Source: Symbiodinium natans (Eukaryota; Sar; Dinophyceae; Suessiales; Symbiodiniaceae). From it: DNA of 27,500 nt. Below are positions 1 to 9,287 of this stretch, piece after piece. The first letter of the stretch is position 1. Each line of letters starts with the position of its first letter. The position numbers and the translations under genes are program-made. The notes beneath the pieces are model-generated. The model ran no database searches, was not told the origin of the DNA, and was given only the letters and a program-made list of their open reading frames with translations. Location of the stretch: contig CAJNDS010000383.1 of NCBI GenBank assembly GCA_905221605.1, positions 1 through 27,500 of the forward strand, read 5' to 3'.

Positions 1-223
1 TAACGAAACCTGAGATATATTTACTTCTTCTCACGGGATATGATCTTCTATTGAGCACCTATGGAAACAAGCAGAATGGTAGTGTGACAAGGAGGGGATC
101 GATCTTAGAGGGGGATGGCCATTTTTTTCTTCTAGGTTATGATCTTTTTCGGGTCCAATTCTATGCACAAAAAGCCTCTTTGTCCTGGCCCACCGCCTTG
201 CTTCGTGAACGGCCAACAACCGC

Positions 224-1860
224 CTACAAGTACAGGATTCCAGGTGGAACCAGCTTCAGGAGGTCGTTCCACTTCCCGAGATAACCCACCTTCAGTGCGG
301 GCACGCCTTCTCCCCTGTCACTGATCGCCACCATGGAACCGGCTTCTGGATGCACGTCACTAGCGTAGATCGTCTGGCGGATCTTGAGACGAATGTTGAA
401 GTTCCGCAGAATCTCATGAAGCTCCGACACGTGCGGATTATAGATTTGCAGAACTTCACGAACTGCCAAGATCGGAGTCCACCACTCCCCGGGAGGGACG
501 GACAGCATCGCGTAGCTGCAGTTCTGTTTCCACCTCTCCTCTGTAGCAACGACTTCAGTCGCCAAAGGCTTGCGGAAGAGAAAAGGGAATGTGTTCTTCA
601 AGGCCGTGTGCACCCATGTCCCAAACAGCTGCATCCACTGTTCGAGGGCAAGATCATCCAAGTCTTCTGCTTTGCTGAGCGCTCGCATAAGCATCACACG
701 GCTCCGGCACTCGGGTGAGACATCAGTCCAGCTCTTGCCACTCAGGCATTCCGGCCTCGAGGGCTGGATCTGCGGCTGCGGACCCTGGCCTGCAGCCAAG
801 CGCTCCTCCTCGCCCCATCCATTTCCCTGACAGGGTACACCGAAACACACCAGGCAGGGAAACCCAAAACCAACATAATGGCAAAAAAACGCCCCGCCTG
901 TTAGACCTGATAAGATCACGCGTCACGCACATCGCAAGAAAAGAAATAAGGGAACCATCAGATGCGGACAAAGCATAAACAAATGAGTACAGTTCTGCGT
1001 CTCAGGACCAGAAGAAGCACCGAAGCACCCCCCCCCCCCCCCCCCCGCATCCCTGTGACTACTCACACTTTTGAGACGCAACAGCACGACACGAGTCCAA
1101 GGGCAACAAGACCTCAGACCAGACCCGCCAGCAGTCGGTAAACCGCGCGTCTAAGCGCATGCAAACAACACGCTCTCACATCTGCCTGCATGTCCCGCTC
1201 CTGTGACAATTCCGGACTATAAAAGAATTGCAGGGGTTGGTCAGGCGGGGGGGGGTAGAGGTCGAGGGAAGGGGACCGGGGTCGGGCGCCAGAGGGCACA
1301 AAGGGGCGGGGATGCATCAGCTGAATTTGCCAATTGCTAATTTTGCATCCGCCTGGGAGTCCATGTCCATTTTCACCTTGAGGAAGAAGACGGGTCCCCA
1401 GCCACTGGGACTGTCAGGCAAATAGGCGAAAGGCGTAGTTGCCGTTACATTCACGTCCATGTTGAGGTCTTCTTTTATTGCCATCTTCAAGAGGTTCTCA
1501 CGCGACTTTTCAAAGTCATCGGACAATCCCAAGATCTTAAGCCCATCAAAAGCCCCGTTCACAAAGTCTGCGAGGCCTGTGGCAGAAGGGAGGATGGGGG
1601 TGGGGGTGGGATTGGGAGAGGGGAGGAAAGAAGGGAAAGCTCTAGCGGGGCTTATATCACTTACAGCATCTTGGAACCTATGACGGCTATGACGGATTAA
1701 AAACAGGATGTACACAAAGATGTAGGCCTCGATGCGTCGCTTCGATCGCAAAGTCCCTGGTCACCACCCGGAAGGCGAGGCCCGGATCCCTGGGATCGTC
1801 CTTCCCGTAGAACTCCACGTTCATCAGAAACTCAACAACGAAGCCGTGCTCCTCCGACAG
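224..1860 (-). CDS. C-terminal exons of an unrecognised protein (gene A, 3' part)
   Basis: Three minus-strand exons join in phase: 1860-1728, 1576-1353 and 826-224, ending in TAG. The introns are 1727-1577 (CGAG/GCCTAC...CCACAG/GCCTCG, phase 1) and 1352-827 (CCCAG/GCGGAT...TGTCAG/GGAAAT, phase 0), both GC-AG. The peptide reads as real protein: exon 1 contains EEHGFVVEFLMNVEFYGKDD, exon 2 contains LADFVNGAFDGLKILGLSDD, and the 200-residue last exon contains PGEWWTPILAVREVLQIYNP. I recognise no domain. The 5' acceptor of the first exon is uncertain because it abuts a 10-bp tandem repeat. It is probably the 3' half of the gene starting at 3929, but the join across 2.2-3.3 kb is unresolved. The coding call is fairly firm and the function unknown. 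Confidence 0.6.
1029..1048. repeat. Poly-C run of about 20 bases
   Basis: An uninterrupted C run inside the proposed 526-bp gene A intron (1352-827). Its length is likely to vary and be error-prone in assembly. Confidence 0.8.
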
Positions 1861-1864
1861 CTCT

Positions 1865-1910
1865 TCTGTGCAGCTCTGTGCAGCTCTGTGCAGCTCTGTG
1901 CAGCTCTGGG
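1865..1910. repeat. 10-bp tandem repeat (CAGCTCTGTG)x4
   Basis: Four near-perfect copies of CAGCTCTGTG follow one another directly upstream, in minus-strand sense, of the gene A exon at 1860. Each unit carries an AG dinucleotide on the minus strand (GCACAG), so the array offers several candidate acceptor sites. Confidence 0.8.
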
Positions 1911-2127
1911 CTCTTCCCTGAAACCCCGCAAGCCCCCCGAGTAGCAGAGACCAGAGTGAAGTCCTCCAGGCTCAACAAGGAGGTGCTTTTCCCGATTGAG
2001 TTCTTGCAGGCTCGTAGGAGCAGCAGACACCCATTAAAGGTTGCAAGACTAAGACCTGAGCCCCCAAAACCTTCAGATCCTCAGCCCCAGCAGCCCGGCC
2101 CCCCCCCCCCTCAAAGGAAAGGTAAGC

Positions 2128-2234
2128 CTGTGGTCCTCGCTCCCAAGCATGGCCATCAGCTCCGACGGCAGAGCTTCGTTTGCAAAGTTCACCACAAAGC
2201 GGAAAACCAGGGCGGCGGCAAGTTGCTGGAAAGC
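2128..2234 (-). CDS. Internal exon of gene A (candidate)
   Basis: After the acceptor CTAAAG/GCTTTC the minus strand reads AFQQLAAALVFRFVVNFANE and on to MAMLGSEDHR. It then meets a possible GC donor (CACAG/GCTTACC at 2128/2127). That donor gives phase 2, which does not fit the next exon at 1860. A GA donor seven residues-worth upstream (GCGAG/GACCAC) would give phase 0 and would fit. The exon itself looks real from its composition and sits upstream of the other gene A exons on the same strand. Its exact 3' end is open. Confidence 0.4.
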
Positions 2235-2300
2235 CTTTAGGGTTTAGGATTTTAGGTGGTGATGAGGTTTTGAGAATTTAGGGCTTTAGGGTTTTGGTAA
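2235..2300. repeat. Degenerate telomere-like TTTAGGG units inside a gene A intron
   Basis: The plus strand carries scattered TTTAGGG and near-TTTAGGG units (CTTTAGGGTTTAGGATTTTAGG, then TTTAGGGCTTTAGGG). A weaker G/T-rich tract with TTAGGGGG is at 4264-4300. TTTAGGG is the plant-type telomere unit also reported for dinoflagellates. Here it is short, degenerate and between exons, so it is interstitial rather than a telomere. Confidence 0.35.
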
Positions 2301-3298
2301 TGGCTTCGGGGTTCCTGGATTTTGGGGTCGCGTGCATTTTATGGCGGCCCAGGTCCGTTTGCAGTTCAAAGACCGGTTCCACTGTCTTCTTGGGCTGTGG
2401 GTGGAGGTTGTCAGGGGCGTTTTGTAGCTTGAGTGTGAGAACCGAAGGGCTTCGCGTCTATTCGGATGGTTGATGTCCAAGCGTGTTCAGCTCCACGTCT
2501 TCTGCGGGGGCAGGGGTATTCCGTTCCTCATCTCCGGGTCTCGGCTTGGGGCTAGAATACTAGAAAGGATTCTGGCTCCCCAGGCTAAACTCGAGGGACA
2601 AACTGCGAGGACAGCCTGGCAGCGCTTTTCTGCCCACTGGTTCAACAGCGCACGCTGTGTCCTCAAGCTGTAGCTTGCACACTGCTTCCTGCTGATGCGC
2701 AGCTGCGGTTTCCAGTATCTAGTTGCTGGGTGGCCTAGCAACTTCGAGAATGGCACCATCTTGTTTGAACCCTGTTGAGGAGTCCCCAACACTTCCCACT
2801 CTCCGACCGGACCAGCAACCCCACCCTCCCGACACTGTACCACATCAATACTAGGCCAGGAGTTTAAGGGGCGATCCCAAGTCCGCAATTACGAGGCCGC
2901 TGCTGACTCAAAGCCTGAAGCGGTTTTGCTACATATTTCCAGGAATAGGCCTGCTTGTTGTGTTCGTGGTGAGAGTTGCATGCAAGTGCAAGTTACAACC
3001 ATGATACGTAGCTCCATGACTAAGCAGGATGGTTGGACGTTCTTGCGTCGTGCTCCGCCAAGTTCCTACAGTACCACTGCGAAGCGTGCAGGAGAAACAC
3101 AAGCATGCCCCAAAATACCAGCTGCCCTTGCCTTGATGTTGACGGCACCCGCCCGACTGAGCAGGTTCGTGATTCGGGCCACGGTCCCACTCCAGTATCC
3201 GTTCCCTCGGACCTGGGGCAGTCGACAGTGGGCATCAGTGGGCATCAGTGGGGCTACTTCTGGTACGGCTACGGCAATGCCTATGCCGATCCCAAGAC
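2300..3298. other. Stretch without a resolved gene between the two parts of gene A
   Basis: Several minus-strand frames are open here. One at about 2670-2545 reads KLQLEDTACAVEPVGRKALP before a stop and could be an exon, but I could not place splice sites that join it in phase. A 9-bp direct repeat (GTGGGCATCA) occurs at 3228-3246. I see nothing else definite. Confidence 0.3.
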
Positions 3299-3929
3299 CT
3301 GCAGCTTCTCGAATGCAAGGTTCAGATCTCTATCCTCTTTGGGGAACCTCAAACTGCTGCTGCCGTTCTCCTTGACGACTGCTGCGGACAAAGCCAGCAT
3401 GGGCAGACTCGAGTCTTTTGACGTTGCCTTGAACGACACGTTGCTGAAGGACGCCGTTGGAGTGCCAGGAACAGACATCTTCACATCCTCCAAATCACCG
3501 CTGAGCACCGTGTCGGGCAAAACTCGGACGTCGATCTCCTGCGCACCCACTGACTTCTTGAGGCGCAGTTTGATCTTGGCATTCATCTCGTCAATGCCTC
3601 CAATCGCGACCAGAGCCTTGCCACGAAGCATCGACCACCTTGAGTCTCAACAGACGGGTTTTCCGGGTGCCCAACTCAGCTGCTTTTCTCATGTCTAGAA
3701 CACAGTCTAACACATGCAGCCACTGAGGCAGCAACACCTTGGACAAGTCGAGGTTGATCTTTAGCACCGCTGGCTCAGGGGCAAATTCCTTGACCTCACG
3801 GCATCCGGCTGAGTCGTGCCAGTGGATTGCTGGGCCATCGCCGACATTGAGCTGATCAATTTCGTCGTTGCTGACCCGCACGGCCCACGTAAGGCCGGAA
3901 AAGCAACACAACCGTATAACATGGAACAT
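3299..3929 (-). CDS. N-terminal part of gene A: signal-like start, unknown protein, one frame break
   Basis: The first ATG of the frame is at 3929 and begins MFHVIRLCCFSGLTWAVRVS, a short hydrophobic segment compatible with a signal peptide. The frame continues with DLSKVLLPQWLHVLDCVLDM and KAAELGTRKTRLLRLK to about 3630. From about 3640 a second frame takes over with KALVAIGGIDEMNAKIKLRL and KMSVPGTPTASFSNVSFKAT, ending at a GT donor (CTGCAG/GTCTTG, 3299/3298). Both frames are open at 3591-3631 and no intron of realistic length separates them. A one- or two-base indel, real or from assembly, is the simplest reading. The start at 3929 is chosen as first ATG after an in-frame non-ATG stretch. 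No family is recognised; a secreted or ER protein is inference. Confidence 0.5.
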
Positions 3930-4264
3930 GGCTTTGGCAGACAAGTCCTGGGCAGGTCTTGGGCCGTCCAGGACTTAGACGCGGAACAAACAGCAAAGAA
4001 AGAAAAGAACGCCATGCATCCAGAGAATCAAGGCAATCATCCCGATCAGGCTTCGTACCCGTGCAATGCGTGGATCTTGGCCATACGAAAAGCACCAAAA
4101 ACCTAGAAGTCAAAGCGTGGAAAACTCAGAAGGCTCAGATGACTGGGGGCCGGTTTCTCCTGAATCTCTGATTTGAGGGTTCCCGTTTTGGATCTTGATC
4201 GCGAAGCCTGAAGGCGGGCTTCAGCGAAACTTTTCATCCCACATGCAAATATCCAAGTCTCAGG

Positions 4265-4690
4265 TTAGGGGGTTTGGGATGGTTTGGGGTTCAGGGTTTG
4301 TAAAAGCACTCCGAGCATCAAGGCAGGCTCCTTCGGGAATCGGGTCAGCTTTGCTTGAGATTGCTTGAGCCTGCTGTTGTTGCTGTTGTTGTTGTTGCTG
4401 CGCAAAAGGCTTCGGGTTGTCGGGGGACTAGGTGACTGTGGGTGTTTTTGCCAAACTTCGACCTTCCGGATTTCTTCTTCAGCGCGTAGAGATTTTCGGT
4501 GGAGCTTGGAAGCTGCAAGTTGCAGACGTTGAATGAGGACGTCGATCGCATCGTTCTTCACGAAGGGATCGTTTCTGCTGGCCAGGGAAGTACTCGAAGT
4601 TGGGCGTCGTTGCCACTTGCCGCTCCTCTGCTGCGGACAGCCCGCCAGGCTAGCCCAGGGTTTTTTTTCTTGTGCGAAGCTGCACCTGAC
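4265..4690 (-). CDS. Coiled-coil-like exon, unknown protein
   Basis: The minus frame is open for about 140 codons. It reads VKNDAIDVLIQRLQLAASKL, KSLRAEEEIRKVEVWQKHPQ, then a proline/serine stretch and an Asn run encoded by a short GTT/GCT microsatellite. It stops at 4265. The heptad-like, charged middle suggests a coiled coil. Splice sites were not found and the true 5' end is unknown. It could be the last exon of a gene starting further right, since the next 900 bases have no clear gene. Confidence 0.4.
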   Translation of the reverse strand, partial: VRCSFAQEKKPWASLAGCPQQRSGKWQRRPTSSTSLASRNDPFVKNDAIDVLIQRLQLAASKLHRKSLRAEEEIRKVEVWQKHPQSPSPPTTRSLLRSNNNNSNNSRLKQSQAKLTRFPKEPALMLGVLLQTLNPKPSQTP

Positions 4691-5649
4691 ATGTGTGTGT
4701 GTGTGCTCCTTGCATTCCCTTGGACGGGTGGGCGTGCTTGTTTCACAGAGTACATGCATGGAGTGGCTTCACCTCGATTCACCACGCTACAGTCTTGAGT
4801 CAAGAAGGTAGAGCCCTGCAAGGTGAGGATCGCCCGAAGCCAAGAAATCGACTTTGCGCTTCATGTTGCAAGACAGTCCTCTTAGTCCTCTTTCACTCTT
4901 TTCGAACTTTCGCTCACCAAGAGGCCACACACTGTGAATGCATGTGAGTGCACGCTTGAGCTTCGTAGGTTTCAAGCCCTTTGGGCTTGAACGAGGGAAA
5001 ACATGGGGCCAGCAGCGCTTCCCAAATCTCCAACAGCAGCACACGTGTCGAAGGTGCATGATAGTGTATGGACTTGGCTGCATGCAAGCTGTGAAACTTG
5101 ACCCTCCATCTAAGTCAGAACATTCAGAACCAGGTTCGTGGAAAGATGCTCCCGCTCACACGAGTTCCACGAGTGCGCCGAACGGACTGGCGGTGAACAT
5201 GTGCAAAAAGGTTGCTGCGAATGCTGTCAATCGAGTTTCCGTCAAAACTGTGCCACCCAGAAATATGATGCGCATAGTCAGTCGTCTATGTAAACTGCAC
5301 ATACGGCAGCACCGACTACACTTGTTGAGTCGTTGAGTGGACGACGGTCTCCAGTGCCTCCAGCTTTGACCTGAGAAAAGAAATTGGGGTCCAGTAAGCG
5401 ACTTTAATCACACTTTAGTCCCACAGAGACAGAGTCACATGCAACGCACGGGCACAGCCAACGCCAAAAAGTCTGCAAAACTTTTTCCGGCGCATGTGAA
5501 TTTAACTTGCAAGCACCCAGCTTGCAGGGCTCCTGTTAGTTCATACATGTACATGTGTGAAATTTGTGCTCACAAAAGGACGCATCCTTTGTGCCGTCCG
5601 CATGTGAAGGCCCACCCATCAGTTGAAGGATCGAGATGCAGCAAGTACT
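4691..5649. other. Region without a supported gene
   Basis: A 132-codon plus ORF at 4938-5336 and a 98-codon minus ORF at 4787-5083 overlap, and neither has convincing composition. A perfect hairpin lies at 4971-4991 (TTCAAGCCC, loop TTT, GGGCTTGAA). Nothing else is evident. Confidence 0.4.
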
Positions 5650-7368
5650 TCAGTTACCGGCTGCAATGAGTGTGCCCTCTTTCCTGGCATGAGCATCTGC
5701 TGCCTTCTGGGCTTCCTCATCTACCAGCTCATCTTTCTTGACGGGGTAGCGAACAGCTTCCCAACCGCGGAATCCTCCTTCCAATACAGCCACGCGCTGT
5801 GTCTGAGGCGCCATGCCCCGGTACCAGTTCGCACAGGTCGGTGCTCTATGGCACGAGTACTGACATGTAAACACCACCAAAGAATCATCCGCAAACTTCT
5901 GCACTAGATCAGGAACCTTGGGATAGAAAGGCTCCTCCGTTGTGCATGGGACGTGGATTGAGTCCTCAATGTAGCCAGATTGGCGATCATTGCCGCGAAC
6001 ATCTACTAGCACACACTGCTTGTTGTGTAGAAGGTAACGAACCTCGTCCGGATCCAGCCTCTCTACTCCAGCTTCACATGCCACCGTCTGAGGCAACTTC
6101 CATCTCTGCTCTATTGCATCCTTTCCCTCTCTGCGCCGTCGAGGCTCTGGCGGCTCGAGCGTTTCCACTGAAGCATCTGGCACCTGTGACAACTGTGGTT
6201 CCGGCTTTGTCGCTCGCTCCGCCTGCGCTGCCTGCGCTGCCTGCGCTGCCTGCGCTGCCTGCGCTGCCTGCGCTGCCTGCGCTGCCTGCGCTGCCTGCGC
6301 TGCCTGCGCTGCCTGCGCTGCCTGCGCTGCCTGCACTGCGGTTGCTTGGCTCTCTGGCCTGGCAGCCGCAGCCGTCGCAGGGGCCGCCGCAGGGTCTGTC
6401 GCAGCGGCCGGGACAGGGGTGGCCACAGGGGCTACAGCGGCCGCAACAGCCGCAACAGGGGCCGCGACCGGCACGATCCCACGTGAGCTCACAGCAGTCG
6501 GAATGTGGCCCGAAATGCTTCCGTCCACTTCGCTCCTTCTCTGCATGGTCTGGTTCAGGCCATACACTGGCACCATCCCCTGCACAGGCGCTGTGACAAC
6601 AGGCGGAGGTGCAATGCACTGCATGGCCGGTGGTGTGTATGAACGATTGAAGCTGGGCGGTGGAGTGTATGAAAGAATGGTCTGTGGTGGTGGGATGTAC
6701 GACCGGACTTGGGGTACATGCCCAACTCCTGGACCCATGAGCCTTGACATTGTGAAGCTCGGCTGCTGCGGCGCCAAGGCAATAGAATGATTGCTTGTTG
6801 GCGGCAGGGTTTGTGCCATAACTGGCACGGGGGCTGCGCCTTCCTTCTCCTGAGTTGGGTCTTTTTGCGGTGCAACCAGAGCCACAGGAGGTTGAGGCCA
6901 AGTGCCCAAGCCCTGCATCATCTGTCCCATGGGACGCAATTGGCCCACCGGCTGAGAAGAGCGCATGTGCCACTGCGGCTGCCACATCATCTGTGACGGA
7001 TGCTGCATGACCTGCGGCTGCTGCCATATCACTGGCGGCTGCGGCTGCGGCTGCGGCTGCCACATCATCTGTGGCTGTGGCTGTGGTTGCGATTGCAGTG
7101 GAAACTCCCGCAGGTAACGAGGCAGTGTTGCGGCGTGCTCTTCGCCCATCTGGGGCATAACAGGAATTGCCTGAGGCATGAGCGGCATCAGCATGCCACT
7201 TGGCGCGGCTTGGACAGATTGGACCGTTTGGACCGTTTGGGGCGCCTGAGGCCGTGGTTGGGGCATGGGCGGCATGGGTTGCATAGGAGCCTGGAATAGG
7301 CCCGGATAACCCTGCAAACCCTGCATCGGGAAATCTACGGGCCCAAGAAGGTGGCCCGCTTGGTACAT
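5650..7368 (-). CDS. Cdc25/Acr2-type rhodanese-domain protein with long low-complexity N terminus
   Basis: One uninterrupted frame of 572 residues starts at ATG 7368 and ends in TGA. An in-frame TAG lies shortly upstream, so this ATG is the first available. Residues 1-230 are rich in Q, P and M (repeated PQPQPQ). Residues 230-345 are proline- and alanine-rich, and 344-383 are an Ala-Ala-Gln array from a 9-bp DNA repeat. From about 436 the protein matches the rhodanese fold: DPDEVRYLLHNKQCVLVDVR, then SGYIEDSIHVP, then VVFTCQYSCHRAPTCANWY, then VLEGGFRGWEAVRYPV. The loop C502-QYSCH-R508 is C-X5-R, the length of Cdc25 phosphatases and Acr2 arsenate reductases; sulfurtransferase rhodaneses have C-X4-R. 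The usual His before the Cys is Thr501. A phosphatase or arsenate reductase role is possible but unproven. The gene has no intron, unlike its neighbours, which suggests a retroposed origin. Confidence 0.85.
   Translation of the reverse strand: MYQAGHLLGPVDFPMQGLQGYPGLFQAPMQPMPPMPQPRPQAPQTVQTVQSVQAAPSGMLMPLMPQAIPVMPQMGEEHAATLPRYLREFPLQSQPQPQPQMMWQPQPQPQPPVIWQQPQVMQHPSQMMWQPQWHMRSSQPVGQLRPMGQMMQGLGTWPQPPVALVAPQKDPTQEKEGAAPVPVMAQTLPPTSNHSIALAPQQPSFTMSRLMGPGVGHVPQVRSYIPPPQTILSYTPPPSFNRSYTPPAMQCIAPPPVVTAPVQGMVPVYGLNQTMQRRSEVDGSISGHIPTAVSSRGIVPVAAPVAAVAAAVAPVATPVPAAATDPAAAPATAAAARPESQATAVQAAQAAQAAQAAQAAQAAQAAQAAQAAQAAQAAQAAQAERATKPEPQLSQVPDASVETLEPPEPRRRREGKDAIEQRWKLPQTVACEAGVERLDPDEVRYLLHNKQCVLVDVRGNDRQSGYIEDSIHVPCTTEEPFYPKVPDLVQKFADDSLVVFTCQYSCHRAPTCANWYRGMAPQTQRVAVLEGGFRGWEAVRYPVKKDELVDEEAQKAADAHARKEGTLIAAGN
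6221..6338. repeat. 9-bp tandem repeat (GCCTGCGCT)x13, coding
   Basis: About thirteen near-identical units lie inside the rhodanese-domain gene and encode (Ala-Ala-Gln)n on the minus strand, residues 344-383. The unit length keeps the frame. Because the unit is 9 bp, other frames across it stay open too, which produces long shadow ORFs on both strands. Confidence 0.95.
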
Positions 7369-7410
7369 GGCTCTGGCGAGCCTGCGCAGCTAAGTTGAGG
7401 CCCTCGCTGT

Positions 7411-7422
7411 CTTGAGCTGAAA
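7411..7422 (-). promoter_or_regulatory. Possible relict spliced-leader end or trans-splice acceptor
   Basis: On the minus strand, 43 bases before the ATG at 7368, lies TTTCAGCTCAAG. It matches the last 12 bases of the conserved dinoflagellate spliced leader (TTTTGGCTCAAG) at 10 positions, including the terminal GCTCAAG. A relict leader is expected upstream of genes reinserted from spliced mRNA, and this gene is intronless. The alternative is that TTGTGTTTCAG is simply an AG acceptor for leader addition. A 10/12 match is not significant across the whole window; only its position makes it worth noting. Confidence 0.3.
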
Positions 7423-9070
7423 CACAAGCGAATCGTAAAAGAACGCGGCGGAGACATGCGGATGCGGATTCGGAAGTTGAACAACATTGCACTGCTATAA
7501 CGCGAATGCACAGCCTAGGTTCACAGCTCCCTGAAATGCGTCACGCTGGGTCACCAGACAATGCAAAGACGCCGCAGTTGTCATGGCTTGCACATGTACC
7601 AGCCCGCAGTTGCAGTCCACAGTGTGTAAATATGTAAACGCAGCTGTAACTTCGTGCCATGGTGAACTCTTTGCCCGTTTGCGCTTCACAACAAAGAACT
7701 GTCAAATAGAGCTGCCCGATGAGGCAGCTATCCTTCGCAACATGCCAAACCGCGCAAAAGGCAAAACATTGCACGGATCGTTGATCATAGCGAGCAGGGA
7801 GCTGCTACATGCTAGGCTAGGTGGGCAAGAGGTGCTACAATGTGTCTGGGGGGATGTGCATGTTTCTGGCTCGCATTTAGAATTCATGGTTGGCGTGAAG
7901 TTTCGGTCCCTAGACTCAAAATGGCAAGCCCTCAACCTCTGGGTGAGCACAAACATCCAACAATGTCCAAGAGAGATGGCAAGTCAATCAATGAGGCGCA
8001 AGTCCCAAGACCGCATTTCCCGGCTTTTTCTGGCCGGATCAAGACCAGTCCTGCTGCACGATCTGCACCTCTGCAACGACAGTCATCCACTGACTGACCA
8101 TTGGCACTCCTGTCTGAGTTTCTTGCATTGCGAGAGTGGCAGAGCACGCCAATGACACCATAAAGGACCTTCGTGCAGATGCTGCGCAGGAGCAACTGTA
8201 CAGGAGAAGGCCCACGCGATGCGTGTCTGGGGGTCCTGCTGTGGCGCTGCCGAGTCTCACCTCAATGAACCAAATTGGGGCATCTGGGTTATCTGGGTTA
8301 TCTGGGTCTCTGGACAGGAAGAAAACCGTCGTCAAACTCCAAGGACAGCCTCCGACGCCATAAGCCGCCCATGCCGGACTTACCCGGCTGTACCCCGAGA
8401 CTTCAAAGAAACAAAGAAACGGTTCACAACGTGTCAGGAGCACAAGGGCTTGGAGGACGGGATGCTGCCTCGGCAACGCAGGCTACGCATGCGAGAGAAC
8501 TCGCATGCGCAAGATGTTGTTGAGTCCCTCGTGAGAGGCACCCGCCTAACACGACACGACGCAGCTGGTCCAAGCAGAAGCCTTGCCTCCAGCAACCAGT
8601 GGCCAGGACTCTTTCCATCTCTCAGCGGTTCTCTTGAAGCACTGAGATTGCTGCATGCCCAGAAATAAAGCTGGCACCTGGCTAGGCCACAGATACTGAT
8701 ACAGAGCTGCCAGCCCATGCAGCTGTGTGCGTTTGTGAGTGAAGAGGTGAAGAGCAGAGGTGTTCGCGAGGGAAGACCGGCTCTGCAGCCGTCCTGGAGG
8801 TTACATGGAATTTCCCTTTGCTTGACACATGACACACATTGTTCTCTTGGAATGTCAATGATGAACTCTATAGCAACCATGGTCAAACATTCAGAGCAAA
8901 CGTGCACGCCCGAAAAGAAAACAGCTGCGTGTCGGCAAGCGCAGGAAGATGTACAAACAAGCGTTGAAAGCCTGAAAACCCTGTGCCTCTTCAGAAGGGG
9001 AAAGCAGGAGAGGATACAATGGAAGGGACATGACATGAGAGCACAAAGGTTTTCCACAACAGTATAGACA
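7423..9070. other. Intergenic region without a supported gene
   Basis: Long ORFs exist on both strands (plus 7583-8155, minus 8434-9108) but overlap each other's shadows. They have Cys/Ser-rich composition and no recognisable domain. A 9-bp repeat ATCTGGGTT occurs three times near 8282-8311. I found no exon joins that would support a gene. Confidence 0.4.
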
Positions 9071-9287
9071 ATTCGCCTCGGCTTCCTGCCGAGAAGCGTC
9101 TGGAACAAGCAGACCTGGATCCGGTCTCCTTCACCCTAACCCAACCCTTCCTTTCATGCAGAATTTTGTGACGCCACCCCCCCGCCCTGTGGGACCCCCC
9201 CCGATCTTTTGGAGCAGCGGCAAACCGATGCCATGGAGGGTCCGGGCCGGCCCAACTGCCGAGGCGGGCGCGCGCAAGCGTTTACAA
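9071..9287 (+). mobile_element. Dispersed non-autonomous element, copy 1 (217 bp)
   Basis: The left end is ATTCGCCTCGGCTTCCTGCC followed by GAGAAGCGTCTGGAAC. It forms a hairpin with a CTCGGC/GCCGAG stem and TTCCT loop. The right end is a GGCCGG-rich block closing with GCGCGCAAGCGTTTACAA. Two more copies at 11774 and 22172 share both ends in the same orientation. Copies 1 and 3 also share the internal block ending in AAACCGATGCC and GGAGGGTCCGG. CGCCTCGGC near the left end recurs inverted near the right end. It encodes no protein. This copy lies between genes and is directly followed by GTAAGT. Confidence 0.75.

Noticed and set aside
4938-5336. 132-codon plus ORF
   Set aside because: Overlaps a minus ORF of equal plausibility and has no recognisable features.
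6074-7492. 472-codon minus ORF overlapping the rhodanese gene
   Set aside because: It is the +1 shadow of the 572-codon frame, kept open by the 9-bp repeat and biased composition; the rhodanese domain fixes the true frame.
7583-8155. 190-codon plus ORF
   Set aside because: No domain, irregular composition and no splice context; opposite strand to all supported genes.
8434-9108. 224-codon minus ORF
   Set aside because: It starts inside element copy 1 and has Cys/Ser-rich, non-conserved-looking composition.
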